64,000 bases of DNA, taken from the NCBI GenBank assembly GCA_032718475.1, contig JAUCBJ010009134.1, positions 1 through 64,000 on the forward strand. Reading direction: 5' to 3'. Origin of the DNA: Nemertoderma westbladi. Lineage: Eukaryota > Xenacoelomorpha > Nemertodermatida > Nemertodermatidae. Each line of letters starts with the position of its first letter. Position 1 is the first letter of the stretch. The notes below the pieces were generated by a model, which saw only the letters and a list, made by a program, of their open reading frames with translations, was not told where the DNA came from and ran no database searches. Positions 32,572 through 44,796 of the stretch are shown here, one piece after another. The translations under genes were made by a program, and so were the position numbers.

Positions 32572-33511
32572 ATGAGTGATCCTATTTTGAAGCAGGAGGG
32601 ATTAGATGAACTTCCATTATACAACGAGGCGGAAGAGAGTAGTGACGGCGGCGATGATACTGGTGCTGGTACTACGATCAGTCCAGCTCCAGCCCTCGAT
32701 GCTCTCCCATTAGTACCACCTCCTCGTCCTCAGTCCCATAAACGTCGAGCGGAACCCGTGGCGGCCACGGCTAGTTCTTCCAGAGCTCCTCAGTCGGTAC
32801 CGGTACCCGATCCATCGGTCCCGGTTATTGCAGGGAATAAGGGATGGCGATTGATAAAGAGTTTAGACAATTGTCTAGAACAATCCAATTATGACTCATT
32901 GGATTTGCTGGTGGAACCCAGAAACATTGTGGCCAAGTACAGGAAGAAGGGTTCTGTTACGTGGGGTCCCGGTCTTCCGAGTGGAATAGGAAAGCGGGCA
33001 GCCTGTGATATTGTTATAGGGAAGGCTAGACTTCAAAGCCTCGCTGCGAGAAATGTAACTAGCATTGGGGAGGCCTCGGAATTATTTATCCCTGATAGTT
33101 TATTGGCTACGATAGTTGAGCTGACAAACAGCTGAACGAGTTGTTCCCTCCCTCAGAGGCCCAGGCTGAGAAGCAGCGATATTTCAGAGGGTGTACCACT
33201 GTTGTGGAGATAAAGGCGTTTATAGGTTTATGTTATTTCCGAGGGTTACTTGGGCTAAATCAGCACAGTGTAGAGCTGCTGTATCGGGAGAATGTGGGCC
33301 ATTCTGTGTTCACCTCCACAATGTCCCGTGACCGATGCAAGTGGCTGCACACTGTCATCCGTTTCGATGATGATACTACCCGAAAGAAAAGGTGGGAACA
33401 GGATCGGTTTGCTGCTTTTCGAGATGTCCTTGTCTCTTTCAATACTAACTGCTCTTCAGTTGTCTGCCCGTCTGAGTATTTGTCAGTAGACGAGACGCTC
33501 TATCCTATGAG

Positions 33512-33839
33512 GTAATTTGTAGTTATAATAAACTGTAATTATTATAATACAATTATAATTTGTAATTATAATTACTGATATAGATATGGTACCATATAAA
33601 TACCGATATATAGGTAGGTATATAAATAGGCTATTTATGAATAATAAATATATATACCGGTATATACATAAAGCAAATATTGTATTTTTATTATTCTAAG
33701 TGTCAGAGTTCAAGTTATGTCAACACTCAAGTATACAGTATATCCCAGTATTCCATTATATTGATAATATTTGGTTATGTATAATATATATATATATATA
33801 TACCGGATTAGTAATGAATACTATTTTGTTCTTTCATAG
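33512..33839 (+). other. Intron-like gap 1 in the piggyBac gene
   Basis: Exon ...CCTATGAG is followed by GTAATTTG at 33512, and the gap ends TTCTTTCATAG at 33839 with a pyrimidine-rich approach. Joining gives an uninterrupted YPMR-H reading. The 328-bp interior is AT-rich with no ORF. A spliceosomal intron is the simplest reading. Confidence 0.6.
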
Positions 33840-34514
33840 GCATTCCATCTCCTCGCTGAAGACATAATAAAGTCTATGGTCTATGGCTAAATATGGTATA
33901 AATTTCCGCTCCTTGAACGATGCTCGATTTCCTTTCACATATAGTACAGATCCCTAAGCTGGAAAGCCCCATATCATTGAAGACGGATGTCATTATACTC
34001 AGGGGAATGAGAAGGTAGTTGTTAAATTGGTGGACCATTTGAATTCTCATATTAGAATTGATGGTTGAAATATTATAACCGATCGTTTGTATATGTCAAT
34101 ACAACTCCTGCAGGACCTTTTGGACCGGAATATTACTCTTCTTGGGACCATCATGCCGAATCGCATTGGTTTACCTAAGAGTGTAACTGAAACCGTAGAT
34201 CGCAGTGAACATTCTGTGCATCTCATGAATGTACAGGAACTCAAAGAAAAAAAGGGATATTGTTTAATTTTCGCTGTTCCCTACTGTCTTATGTTGTTCA
34301 GACAAAGAGTACGGGCAAAAGGTAAGCTATATAATTATCTTATATAATATAACAGTATAACTCATAATATAAAATAATACAATCTACATCATATTTCAAA
34401 TTATTTATTTCTGAATTCTGATTGCCTAAGATTTCGAAACCAAATGTGGTAACTTTATAAACGATGTGTGAATACTGTTGGGTGTGCAAATATACAGTTT
34501 ATACAGGTACCGAG

Positions 34515-36873
34515 GTATCCATTTTTGATAGAGCTACCCAAGCCTTTGCTTTCCTAACTTCTATGTCCTTTTTGCTACTCTCTGTCCATGATCCAAGGTA
34601 CTGGAAGTCATCGACCTTCCTTAGTTGATTATTATCAATGGTTGTCAAGTTTCCATCAACATTAAAGGTCATGAATTCGGTCTTGGTAACATTTATATGC
34701 AATCCAACCTCCTTAGCAGCCCTCTCCACTTTATTTAGTAGAAGCTGTGCATCTGCTAGCGTATTAGAGAGCAGGGCGATGTCATCCGCAAAGTCGGTGT
34801 CTGTGACTGTAGTAGCCGGATATCTACTACTACTTCTGCATTCTTGAAGTGTGAATCCCAGATCTTCACCCTTTATGGCCGTCCTCATTGCGTAATCCAG
34901 CACAATTACAAATAGTAATGGTGCTAATGTGTCACCTTGCAGTACGCCAGCCAGGATTGAGAAAAACCCAGTTTCACCATCTGGTGAGAGTACCTGCGCT
35001 TCTGTGTCACAATATAACAATCCAATGCCAGCAACAATTACTTCTGGTATTCCATAAGCTCTTAGGATTTCAAGCATTTTACCTCTATGGATGGAGTCGA
35101 ATGCCTTCTTGAAGTCTGAAGAACTTGACTGCTTGTTCTGGCTCTGATGCATTGGTTGGACTGTAGCAACATATAACTGTTGTCTTGGGATTCCCATCAA
35201 ATGTTGCGATTAGGGTTTTTAAAAAACATCATTTTAAAAATCTGTGATGTTTTAATTGTTTTTTTGTTTTTTTTAATTTTTTTTTTTGTTTTAAATGTTT
35301 TTTTTGTTTTTTTTTCTAAACAAGGTACATGCACTTGTACATACACTTTTAAAACATGGTGATGTTTTTTAAAAACCCTAGTTGCGATAATAACCCTGGA
35401 ATTTATAGATTCGATGTTGTTTAGGGTCTTAAGTGCAAATGGGCTTAGCAGAATTCCTACTCCACCAATTGATGCATTGGCCGAGTTTCTTACTGCTGAG
35501 CTTGTTACTAACGTCCATCCATTTCCAATGTCATTGTACTTCATGGCTGTGTCTTCATGACAAATCCGATGTTCTTGGATGCAGATGATGTTGATGTTAT
35601 ATTCCATTGCCAGAGCGACCATGTCACCCTGTTTGCTCTGTGCTTTCAGCGTGCGTGCATTCATTGTAGCAATCTTTAGTGTCTCTTTACATTTCAACAG
35701 GTTGGTTCTTCTTTCTTCTCTGTCTTCTGTTCCAGTAGCCAATTTATCGACCCAAGCCTGGTGTACCACTGAGGGACGCTGTCCTTGTTGACCCAGGCGT
35801 TGACTGAGCCAGTATTTATCCTGGAGGGTTCTCATACTCATATCTTTCAGTTGCGGGATTAAACCACTTGTGGTCGCAACTCCTACAAGCGTCTTTGCAG
35901 TAGTTCGCCATTGTTTGATTACCTTCCGCCGACCTTGTCAGCATGTCTAGCTGTTGGTTGATTACCTTCTGCCTATCCATGGCCTACAGCCCTGCTGCCG
36001 ACTGTAGGGGTCCATTTGTTACACCCTGAACCAAGTGTGCCTCCTGGGTTAGGTTACCTAATACTGGTAGAGGAGCATCCAGTATAGACAGGGCGGGGCT
36101 TGTATCATCTCTAATGCAGATGCGTATCAAGCCTTTGCCTTCAATGGTGCCCTAGGCGCTATAACCCTCAATGACTTATTTAGTTGACGGGGCTAAACCA
36201 ACCCACTCTTGATCAACTAAATAATGAATAGGCTATGCTTATCGATCAGAATTTTAATTGTGTACCCTTGGATTTTGATCATAGTAGTCCAATGGACTCT
36301 GCTTCAGACAGTTTATTTTACCCAACTGTTGATTTGGATGTAGAGAAAGTTTCTATTAATTTACTTCTTGCTGATGAGATTAATGTTGAGTGATTCATTC
36401 AATCAGATCAATTATTATCAGTTTTGTTGAAAAGAACAAATGTATTGAGTCTGTTATATATATTACGTTAAAGAAGCAACTTATGATTACATGCTTAAAC
36501 GTTGGAAACTCTTATGGTTATCATCAAAGATGTTTAAAGGTAGTCCTAAAAAACCCCGGTCTGATTTCAAATAGTTAAATGCATAACAACAACTTGTAGT
36601 AGACATGATGACCTTGAATGCAGTAAATGGCAAACTATCAGTTAACCGTTACAGGACTGGGCTATTTTCCGTGCACCAGGACTGGGGGGGGGGGTTGGGG
36701 TTGATTCCATCCCCTCTCCCATTTTAGCCAATTACAGGCCATTTTTTTTAAAAATTGGTAGTAATGTGAAAAAATAAATACCTAGCTCGTGTGTGATAAA
36801 AAATTTTATTTTCGAGTTTTGGGTAGCACTGAAATGGCACTTTTCGTGCACCCACCAAAAAAAAGAAAATTTC
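34515..36873 (-). repeat. 2.36-kb near-identical copy of 29621-31981
   Basis: The segment starts abruptly inside the LINE reverse transcriptase (GTATCCATTTTTGATAG at 34515, as at 29621) and follows copy A through RT, the hAT MITE, endonuclease, LINE 5' end and 640 bp of flanking non-LINE sequence, stopping at the N gap. Encoded peptides are identical; the differences I saw are single T-run length changes. Because flank is included, it is not a simple retrotransposition. It lies in intron-like gap 2 of the piggyBac gene. Confidence 0.9.
35211..35380. mobile_element. hAT-type MITE, second copy
   Basis: Same terminal repeats and the same GTTGCGAT flanks (35203-35210 and 35381-35388) as 30317-30487, one T shorter. 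It travelled with the 2.36-kb duplicated segment rather than inserting independently. Confidence 0.8.
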
Positions 36874-36973
36874 NNNNNNNNNNNNNNNNNNNNNNNNNNN
36901 NNNNNNNNNNNNNNNNNNNNNNNNNNNNNNNNNNNNNNNNNNNNNNNNNNNNNNNNNNNNNNNNNNNNNNNNN
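36874..36973. other. Assembly gap of exactly 100 N
   Basis: One hundred consecutive N, the conventional placeholder for a gap of unknown size. Apparent ORFs across it are artefacts. Confidence 0.99.
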
Positions 36974-37379
36974 CGAGTACAAATGTACATATAAATAAGT
37001 ACTTACAAAAACTTTTTGTATACTTTACAGAAATGTACTCATGCTTACGTCTCTTCAACCACTTCTTGGGAGAACCAAGGATGATGGCAAAAACAAACCG
37101 GCCATTACAAGCTGTACGATTTTACCAAGGGAGGAACTGATATTGTGGATCAGAGAATTGAGTACTATACCACGAAAGCTAAGTCAAACAGCTGGACTAT
37201 GGTCACTCCCTACTTCGTTTTAGACACGGCTAGAGTGAATGCTGCTACGGTTTTAGCACTAGCCACAAAGATTGACACAGCAAAGAAATGCTGGTTTTGA
37301 TTTACTAAAACTGTGGGAGGGACTTCAGATGGGGTTATTAGTTGACAGAACTAACAAAGAAGTAGTCGGAGATAATTGC

Positions 37380-40300
37380 GAGTCATTATTCCGCAGCATA
37401 CAGGTAGCTTATACAGATAGGTTGATGGAACTCACCGGAAGCAAAGGATGTAAATTGTGCTCTCAAATATTCCTTCTGAGAGAAGATAACTACAGATACC
37501 CCTGACAGCGTGGAGCTGTTTGGTCTGTTTCGGCACTTTGGGTACTCTGTTGTAAATGTTAAAGCAGGGATCAACAAGTTGTAAGGAGTGGTTAGAGAAC
37601 CAAGAACCCTTGTGCACCAAGATCTGGAACTTGTGAAAGAATACAATATATTGTTAAAGAAAAACATAATCCTGGATTACTACAAAGCCAAGAGAAAGTA
37701 TCCAGCAATGGATTTGTCAAAAATGAAACGGTGTTCGGTCCTCAGAGAAATATTGGCAAATGGGTACCCACTCCAAGACGAATCTAGAAATATAGACTGG
37801 GACGACATCTACCAGATGGAATTCACCCAGACATTCGAAAAAGCAACAGGAGCAGATTTAATAAGTATCTTGGAGGACAAATCTGTCACATTAAAGAAAT
37901 CAGAGATATCAGAAACCATACCTAGAGCACTAGGTGATCCGGCAAGGTCCCATGTCATGTACCAATACACATATGGCGATCCTATTATTATTGAGGAAGT
38001 GATAACCGACTTTGAAAATAATGGCTTTTCTTCTGATGATTTAGTGGCTAGGATCAAAGTCAAGGAACGAGAACTAAAGTGGTGGGGAGGTTCTTCTGGA
38101 TATTATCTTGAAGAGCAAAAATATTGATAATCCTTTACAACAACTTAATAAAAAGAAACATTTTAAAAATTAACAGAATAATGACTTATGGAAAAACAGA
38201 AGCTGAAATAGACAGGGACACATCTGAATTTGCAAAAGCAGCAGGGCAAGATGGAAAAGAATTATTCCTTGTTTCTGTCCATTTGGACATATCTAGTTGG
38301 AATGAACTAAATGAGAGCTGATTTGTCCAATGAAGTGGGTAGGCAATTTGATAAATTATTTGGATAAGATTGCTATGCCTCTAAGTTGTTCTCCTTTTTC
38401 AAAAATCAACTAAGCTATCAGCAATTCAGCTATCTGATCTTAGTCACCAAGAGCTCGTGGGAGACAAGGAGCCCACAAGCGAAGGGAACTGGAAATTTCA
38501 TGAAGGAGGGGGCCAAGGTATATTGCAGTCTATTTGGACATATATCACTGTTCTCACTATAGATGCAGCCAAGGGTGTTTTGGATGCCCCTTTATTACAT
38601 AATGGACAAGGAGACAATCAACACATAATTATAAAATTCATGGTAAACAAGAATCCATTCTTAATAATGGAAGAAAAAATCCAGTGTATGAAGAAAGTAG
38701 ACTCATTCGTGAAAGACTTGAAAAGACGATTTGCTAGGATAGGTCAGAAACTCAAGCCAGAAGAGACTTTCATATCAATCTCCATATCTGTTTATGGAAA
38801 AGCCACTCTATACAATGGGGCAAAGTTAAACATGTTGCTAAAGAAGGTACAATCAATTTGTGATTATGGTGACGTCATGGAGTTCTCAGCATCAGCTTTC
38901 ACTGGTGCTGTGATAGCAAATATGGATGCTGCAGCTGCTCAAACCTCATTGGGAGTAACTCTTGAGATTTTTCTATCATTACTATATGAGGAGAATCACG
39001 GATTTGATTGTCGACAAACATCCCATGTTCCGCTTTGGTGGATTATTGGCCACATTAATCAGATTGAAATCAGTTTCTGTTCTTGGAGTTTCGAAATTTC
39101 ATCACTCCCCTTTGAAATCTGATCTGACGTCTCTAGAAGATGAATAATTGAGGTGTTTATTGAAGACCATCATTCTACTTTATAGGTTCATTATATGGAA
39201 TCCCTAATCAATCTTACACTTCTTCAATCATTAGGAATTTTCCTGATTCTTTATGTACTTCCCTATTTTTCCTCAAACTTCTTTATAATACGAATTACCA
39301 AGTACAAAGCAAGACTTTGTTTTACCTAAAATGCCTCATACCGTTTATCTTGAACCCTCACATTATGCCAGAAGTGCACGCTAGGATGTTAATTCTAGAT
39401 CCTGAGTGTATTAATTCTTGGAAAGTCAATTCTGTAGAAGGGTTTGTACAAAATGAGTCAATGGAGTATTTGAGAAAGTGTAGGGGATCGGTCAAACCAA
39501 GACTATTACTAGATACCATAGATTATAATCCAGATTCAACCATGAGGGATCTTGCAGAAGAATTGATAAGTTTCAGGCCCTGTTTTCCCAGAGCATTGAA
39601 ACTAATTACTAATGTTGCAATCCCGGACTTAATTTGAAATTCATCCGGAGAATAGCTAGTTGCAAGACACTAGTAGATATGGCACGGAAATCCCGAGAAG
39701 ATTCTGTGTATGATAGACTGAGGAACAGGGAGATCTACATATTGTGAATCCTGGTGGAGTCAGCAGAGAACTTTCCGGAAGATGTTCACACTAGCGAAAT
39801 GGAAATATTCCAAAAAACTAGTTTTGATATTTTACAACGACTGAGATCTTCTTCTTTTGGTCTTGACATGGAAGAGTTGCTGGGTGTCACAACTCCTGAC
39901 CCTCAAGAACAATTCGATTTGTATGAAGTAACGAAGGAGCATGTCCTAAATATCCATCTTTAGATTCCTCGGAGAAGGGGATGTATATTTGGGGGTCTGT
40001 GGCTGCTAAAGGGAAGACGATGAAAGAATTAGTGTCCACCAAAGGTCCTTATCCTCACTATTTGCGTTCAGTAGTTCAGAGTAAGACTGTCAAAGCAAAG
40101 TTTGAAAAGCATGAACAGCTCGAAATCATAGCAGATATCGTAGCTGTCATAAAATTAATAGGACCCATATATCCCATTGATTCTTCTATAGGTCAGTTAA
40201 TAATAGGATTGGTCTCACAACTGATTGATGATGTGGTAGGACTTATGGAAGTATTGTCTAATAAATTTGCTGGAAACGCTGTATATCGGGTCATAGATGC

Positions 40301-41030
40301 CTATAAAGCCAGAGGAGGACAAAATAACTCAAATCTAATGAGCCATTCTGCTAAGGGAGGAGAAGATTATAATATAAATTATCCAGCTACATTTTTGATG
40401 ATGATTGAGTTGATATTAAATGATCTCATGAAGAAAAAGGGAGACATCAAAACTCCTTTCGCACATGATCACAATTACCATTATCATCCTAAGGAATGCG
40501 CCTTAGTTCCTCTCCCTCCTACTGTCACCCCAGAGGATTGTGATGACAAGCAAATGCTGAAGATCCAGGAAATCCTGAAGAGTATTAAGCCCCTATCACA
40601 ACGGAAAGTCAGAGCAACAGAGTATTTATTAAGGTCTGTCTTACCCCCTATTGTCTACCATGTAGAAGTAGAATACAACTCTTTGAGCCCTCAAGAGAAG
40701 TGGCATTCTGTTAGCTTTACACGGGGGTCCTTAACGGACTGTGGTCCACTAACTGTGGTTAAGCATGGAACTGATAATTGTGCTGGTTGGGCGGCTGGTA
40801 GATTGACAATTGGAGCTTCATTCAAAATACAACCATTCTATTATTTAATAGGATTATTGGGGACTATGATCGTCGACTTAGAGGCCTCATCTAACAAATC
40901 AAGATGGGCTAAACCATGGGATGAATTTTCTTTGGAGCTTAAAGACCATATAATAAGGAAAGGGAATTATGCTGAGTCTTCTTTTTTACTTATGTTTGAG
41001 GATCAAATCATAACGTTTTATTGGGACTGA
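37380..41030 (+). pseudogene. Endogenous mononegavirus-like L (polymerase) gene remnant
   Basis: Successive plus-strand frames carry landmarks of the large polymerase of non-segmented negative-strand RNA viruses, in correct order. A block near 37513-37580 (FGLFRHFG) comes first. The polymerase pre-motif KERELK is near 38060, motif A (LDISSWN) at 38283-38303, motif B-like EGGGQG near 38505, and the signature GDNQ motif C at 38610-38621. Then come the capping-domain GVTTPDP motif (39883 on) and a downstream block around 40035-40360. The tyrosine at 40287 sits where the capping histidine of an HR motif is expected. The fragment covers perhaps half of an L gene; the methyltransferase end is not seen. 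At least six frame breaks or stops show it is not functional. It adjoins the piggyBac remnant. Confidence 0.85.
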
Positions 41031-41836
41031 CTCACTGATAATGGCTTGATAATGCACTGCGCATCGTGCGAGTGTTGCGGAACATCAGCGCAATAATCCG
41101 GAACCCCACTGTGCGAGTGTTGCGGAACATTGTCTCCCAAGGGTTTTAAGTTTCAGGATGGTTCAGTGCAGCTGCGCATTTGTTCGACCTGTTTGAACTC
41201 GATCAAAAATGCCCCCCCCCCCCCCCCTTAATATTTCGGCCCCGTTTTGGTCAGTCGTCTTGAAATTTAGTGCATATACTATGATATGTATGTGGTATCT
41301 ATGTGGTAACACCTAGTTACTGTTTGTGAATCCGTGAGCTCTGTTCGTTGTTGAGTTCTGTACATGTTCGTGAGTTCTGGCTATCTGTCTGTTGTCTGTT
41401 CTTTTTGATGTAAATACAATACATAAATATTTTATCATGGCTTAGCTTCATTCAACAACATACTCACACTATGTGGATAATGAATGGTTTCTTTACCAAC
41501 GTATGATACTCTGGACTGCTAGTCTGTAGGTCTATTCAACTTTGTCTGTCTGTCCGACTGTCTGTCTGCTTGTCTGTCAATTAGAATTACAGTAATGCAT
41601 GTAAAGTTCAATATAATTTTGGAAACAAACACAATATAATTTCAATAATTATATATTATTGATTTACTCATATAAATTTTTTGTTTGATGATGAGTGTAT
41701 CATTTACCTTATATAATGAACAGACAGACCGACAAACAGACAGACAGACTTACTGACAAAGAGACAGACCAGACATACAATAAATTACAGACACCAGAAG
41801 TCATAAAATGTCTGTTTAAAACCATTGTGTTCTTAT
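41031..41836. other. No gene; TCTG/CAGA microsatellites and short repeats
   Basis: GTGCGAGTGTTGCGGAACAT occurs twice (about 41068 and 41112). A C run is at 41213-41227. (TCTG)n at about 41543-41578 and (CAGA)n at about 41722-41756 and 41875-41911 are in opposite orientation. No ORF is supported. Confidence 0.55.
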
Positions 41837-43681
41837 TCAGCAATTTAGTAGATAAATGTACTTGACTAAAATGGACAGACAGACCGACAGACTGACAGGC
41901 AGACAGACATGATTGTATGTACATGTATGTACAGTGCCTACTCCATGATCTCTCTCATCACTAATTACACAGTAACTGTAGGACACCAATTTTGTTGAAC
42001 TTGGATCTTTAAGGTAAACAACAAAAGGATGAACTGTTGCCTGTGTGTTGTCCCAGTGATACCCTTGGACAGCATCTTGACAAACAAAACTGTAATTCTC
42101 AGCAAAGTCTAAGAGGATTATGCAGTCTGAGGATGATAGTTCTTCTTTTAACTTTGAAAGCCTTTCTGATTGCATTTTAGATATGAATGAATGTGGCAAA
42201 GCATTATAAATTAGCTTAGAAGCAAAATCAATAAACTCATCAACAGTGCTTAGCTTGACAACAAGTTCAGAGTTAGAGGTCCATTGTCTATATTTAAATT
42301 CTGAATCCAATTCAATGTCATTATCAGAAAATACATGCTCAAGAGCAGAAACAAGGGAAGGGAGACCCGGGCAATTTTGGCATTTGTGAAGCATACAGTC
42401 TCGATTGTCTAGTTCGCAAACAGCTTTATTGAAACAATCCTTATACGAAACATTGGAAGGAAGTGCTTCACACACCAGTTTCATGTTCTGATGTATTTGG
42501 CAAACACAGGTACTGTGTGCTCCATAATTTGAAACTGTAATACACCACTTTGGTCGTAGTTCGCAAAATTTGGAGAAACCAAGTTTACACAGTGGGTGTC
42601 TCTTCTTAAATTCGATATACAGCTCATATACAGATATACAGTTTGTTAAAATAAGCCTTTTTTGGATATGGACACGTTTTTTTAAATCATCTGAGTAAAC
42701 TGATTTAAATTCTTTTTTTCCTGGGCACTGCCTTGAAAATTCATCATCTTGGTAAAAAGATGAAACTATGTCTACAGTTTCCTTACTAATTGTTCTGGAT
42801 CCTTGTTTCTTTTCTACATTTGGAAGTAACCGGTGTTCATTGCGTAGTTTTCGAGCTTGCTTAGCAGTCCAATTTGTCACTTGAAATTCACACACAACTT
42901 TCTGTATTGTCCAACTCTGTGGAGCAAGTGTAAGAATTTTAATTTTTTCCTTTGTAGTATTTGCTAGTGAAACTTGAACTTTTAATCCTGTTACAAGTCT
43001 ACTACAATCTGAACAATTTTCAGAAACCGGTTCCATCGTAGAGGAAGACTGCAAAGCATTGTGTTCTAAATTTAATGCCTTATGTAGTTTTGATCTAACT
43101 GCATCATCAATCCCAGCTGCTTTGTGTTTCCCATACAATTCTCGTGGTCCAGTACTATGGGATTTAATTGGACTAATCCCAAGATTTGTAACTGTTAGAT
43201 TGAGATTGTCTCGAGCTTCTAAGTACTCCGTTTCAGAATCAGCAGATGAGAGTGAGCTGCGACTATCCTCACAAATAATATCCGTTTTCTGCTTGTCATT
43301 GACTCCTTTCCTGCAGTTTGTACATAACTTTTCGCCAGGTTTAAAATTTCGTTGAGGAAATGCAGAATTAAGGTACACAGAAAGGTCTAGATCAATTTCT
43401 CGCATGTCTTTCTTAACGAGCTGTTTATGAGTTTGAAATGGATCACAACAGTTTTTTTGAAAGGAAGAAAACTTATCCAGGAAGTATTTCTCATGATGAA
43501 AACAGACTGTCTCATCCTTGACATCCTCTGGCTTAATTAATACATCAGAACGGCCCAATAGAATTGCTAGGGACTCTGTGGATAGTTCTTTAATTAATTT
43601 TAAACCTTTATGTCTCGTGTACGATAATTTATGACAGGCTTCTTCCGTATTACTTATTACACCGATTGAGCAATAGTTCAT
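41837..43681 (-). CDS. Long ORF of an unnamed transposon-like protein family
   Basis: The frame is open for about 614 codons from ATG 43681. The N-terminal third has cysteine/histidine pairs (ETVCFHHEKYF; KLCTNCRKG) suggesting zinc binding. The middle holds VVCEFQVTNWTAKQARKLR, the acidic-basic QCPGKKEFKSVYS, KRVHIQKRLILTN and FSKFCELRPKWC. The C-terminal third has CVCQIHQNMKLV, CILLDFAENYSF-like residues and GYHWDNTQATVHPFVVY, possibly the start of an RNase H-like fold. I know this type from many unannotated invertebrate proteins but cannot name it. The last ~35 codons (HVCLPVSLSVCLS) are translated CAGA microsatellite, so the original C-terminus is lost or lies beyond an intron. Confidence 0.6.
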   Translation of the reverse strand: MNYCSIGVISNTEEACHKLSYTRHKGLKLIKELSTESLAILLGRSDVLIKPEDVKDETVCFHHEKYFLDKFSSFQKNCCDPFQTHKQLVKKDMREIDLDLSVYLNSAFPQRNFKPGEKLCTNCRKGVNDKQKTDIICEDSRSSLSSADSETEYLEARDNLNLTVTNLGISPIKSHSTGPRELYGKHKAAGIDDAVRSKLHKALNLEHNALQSSSTMEPVSENCSDCSRLVTGLKVQVSLANTTKEKIKILTLAPQSWTIQKVVCEFQVTNWTAKQARKLRNEHRLLPNVEKKQGSRTISKETVDIVSSFYQDDEFSRQCPGKKEFKSVYSDDLKKRVHIQKRLILTNCISVYELYIEFKKRHPLCKLGFSKFCELRPKWCITVSNYGAHSTCVCQIHQNMKLVCEALPSNVSYKDCFNKAVCELDNRDCMLHKCQNCPGLPSLVSALEHVFSDNDIELDSEFKYRQWTSNSELVVKLSTVDEFIDFASKLIYNALPHSFISKMQSERLSKLKEELSSSDCIILLDFAENYSFVCQDAVQGYHWDNTQATVHPFVVYLKDPSSTKLVSYSYCVISDERDHGVGTVHTCTYNHVCLPVSLSVCLSILVKYIYLLNC

Positions 43682-44796
43682 GTTGACCAATACGATTGAG
43701 TAATAGTTGTTTACAAAGGTAGGAGAAATATATAATTTTAAGTAAAATATTGGTATTGCAATGCAGAATGTTAGCTCTTAAAAGAACTGTTTTGGTTAAA
43801 TATAGCTGGTTTATAAATTTAGTAAAATTATGAGTGTGCAGTAGTAGCTGCTCAAAAATTACAGAAAGCAAAATTAAGAGACAATAGCAAGATCAGATGA
43901 GGAACTTAAAAACTTTAATAAAAAAAGTGACGAATTTCTCAATTGTTCCTGCTTTTATAGCGGAAGGTAATTCTAGATTAACCGATCAGGTGGCAGTATT
44001 TGTAGAGTTACTAGGATGTATCCAATAGGAAGACGCATTGAGTATCACCTGCCTAAGAAAGCTTGTTCTAGTAAAGTTTTATGAAAAATACGAGGATGAA
44101 GGTGTTTACAAGGAATATTACTTAAATATATTAATTGAAAATGGATATTAATACAATTATTAATTTTATTGACTAAATTAATTTTTCATATTTTCTTATA
44201 TAATAGGTATAGATAGGGCCTATTTTTTTCTTATTTATTAATTTGATCCAACTGTAATTGCTAGCACAGATTAATACAGCTCATATTTTATTTTTTTCTT
44301 ATTACAGTTGATATCACCATTTCATATTTAACCGCCCGGTTACTTTTTTAGACAAATATTTGAACACAAATATTATAATGAAGTTGTCAAATACCCATAG
44401 ATTTTGTTTTAGAATTTCGAATACAATAGTGTTGTGGTTTAGCATACAAAGTTTCATCACCTAAGTGACAGTGCCACACATGTTTTTATGTCCCTGAAAA
44501 CCCTTAATTTTTCAGTCGCGGACAAAATGAAATTTAAAATATATCACAAGAAAACATTAAAAATTCAAATTTTTGATGACATTTTCGGATTCAGCACAGA
44601 AAATTACCCCCATAACAAAATTTACACCCCATACAGAGCAATTTGAATTGGATTTTTTAAAATTAGGGCGTAAAAAAAAATGTCGCGAATGTGTGCGGTC
44701 ATGCGAAAACTTGAATTTTTCAAATAGTCATATCTTAACTTCTACTCAATATTTCTGAGAAATGTTTTTTTTGTTCTTCATATCTTAAACCCATCA
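43682..44796. other. No gene recognised
   Basis: AT-rich, non-coding. 44440-44760 resembles in style the conserved non-coding DNA seen at transposon ends (short A-rich phrases), but I could find no partner copy. Confidence 0.45.

Larger units (their letters stand above)
32572..37360 (+). pseudogene. piggyBac transposase pseudogene with two intron-like gaps
   Basis: Exon-like block 1 (32572-33511) has an acidic, low-complexity N-terminus, a one-base shift near 33130, then FIGLCYFRGLLGLNQHSVEL, TMSRDRCKWL, VIRFDDD and YLSVDETLYPMR (first catalytic D near 33489). Block 2 (33840-34321) has YGINFRSLNDARFPFTYS, LVDHLNSHI, ITDRLYMS (second D at 34081) and GTIMPNRIGLPKSV. Block 3 (37031-37360) has NVLMLTSLQP and YDFTKGGTDIVDQ (third D near 37139) and LDTARVNAATVL. 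GT-AG boundaries join the blocks in frame. Four or more in-frame stops and shifts make it dead. No TTAA-flanked ends were identified. Confidence 0.85.

Noticed and set aside
34515..36873. Independent second LINE insertion
   Set aside because: It includes 640 bp of the same non-LINE flank and starts mid-RT at an arbitrary point, so a segmental or assembly duplication fits better.
36732..37140. ORFs crossing the N run
   Set aside because: They exist only because N codons were translated as open; the gap is a scaffold placeholder.
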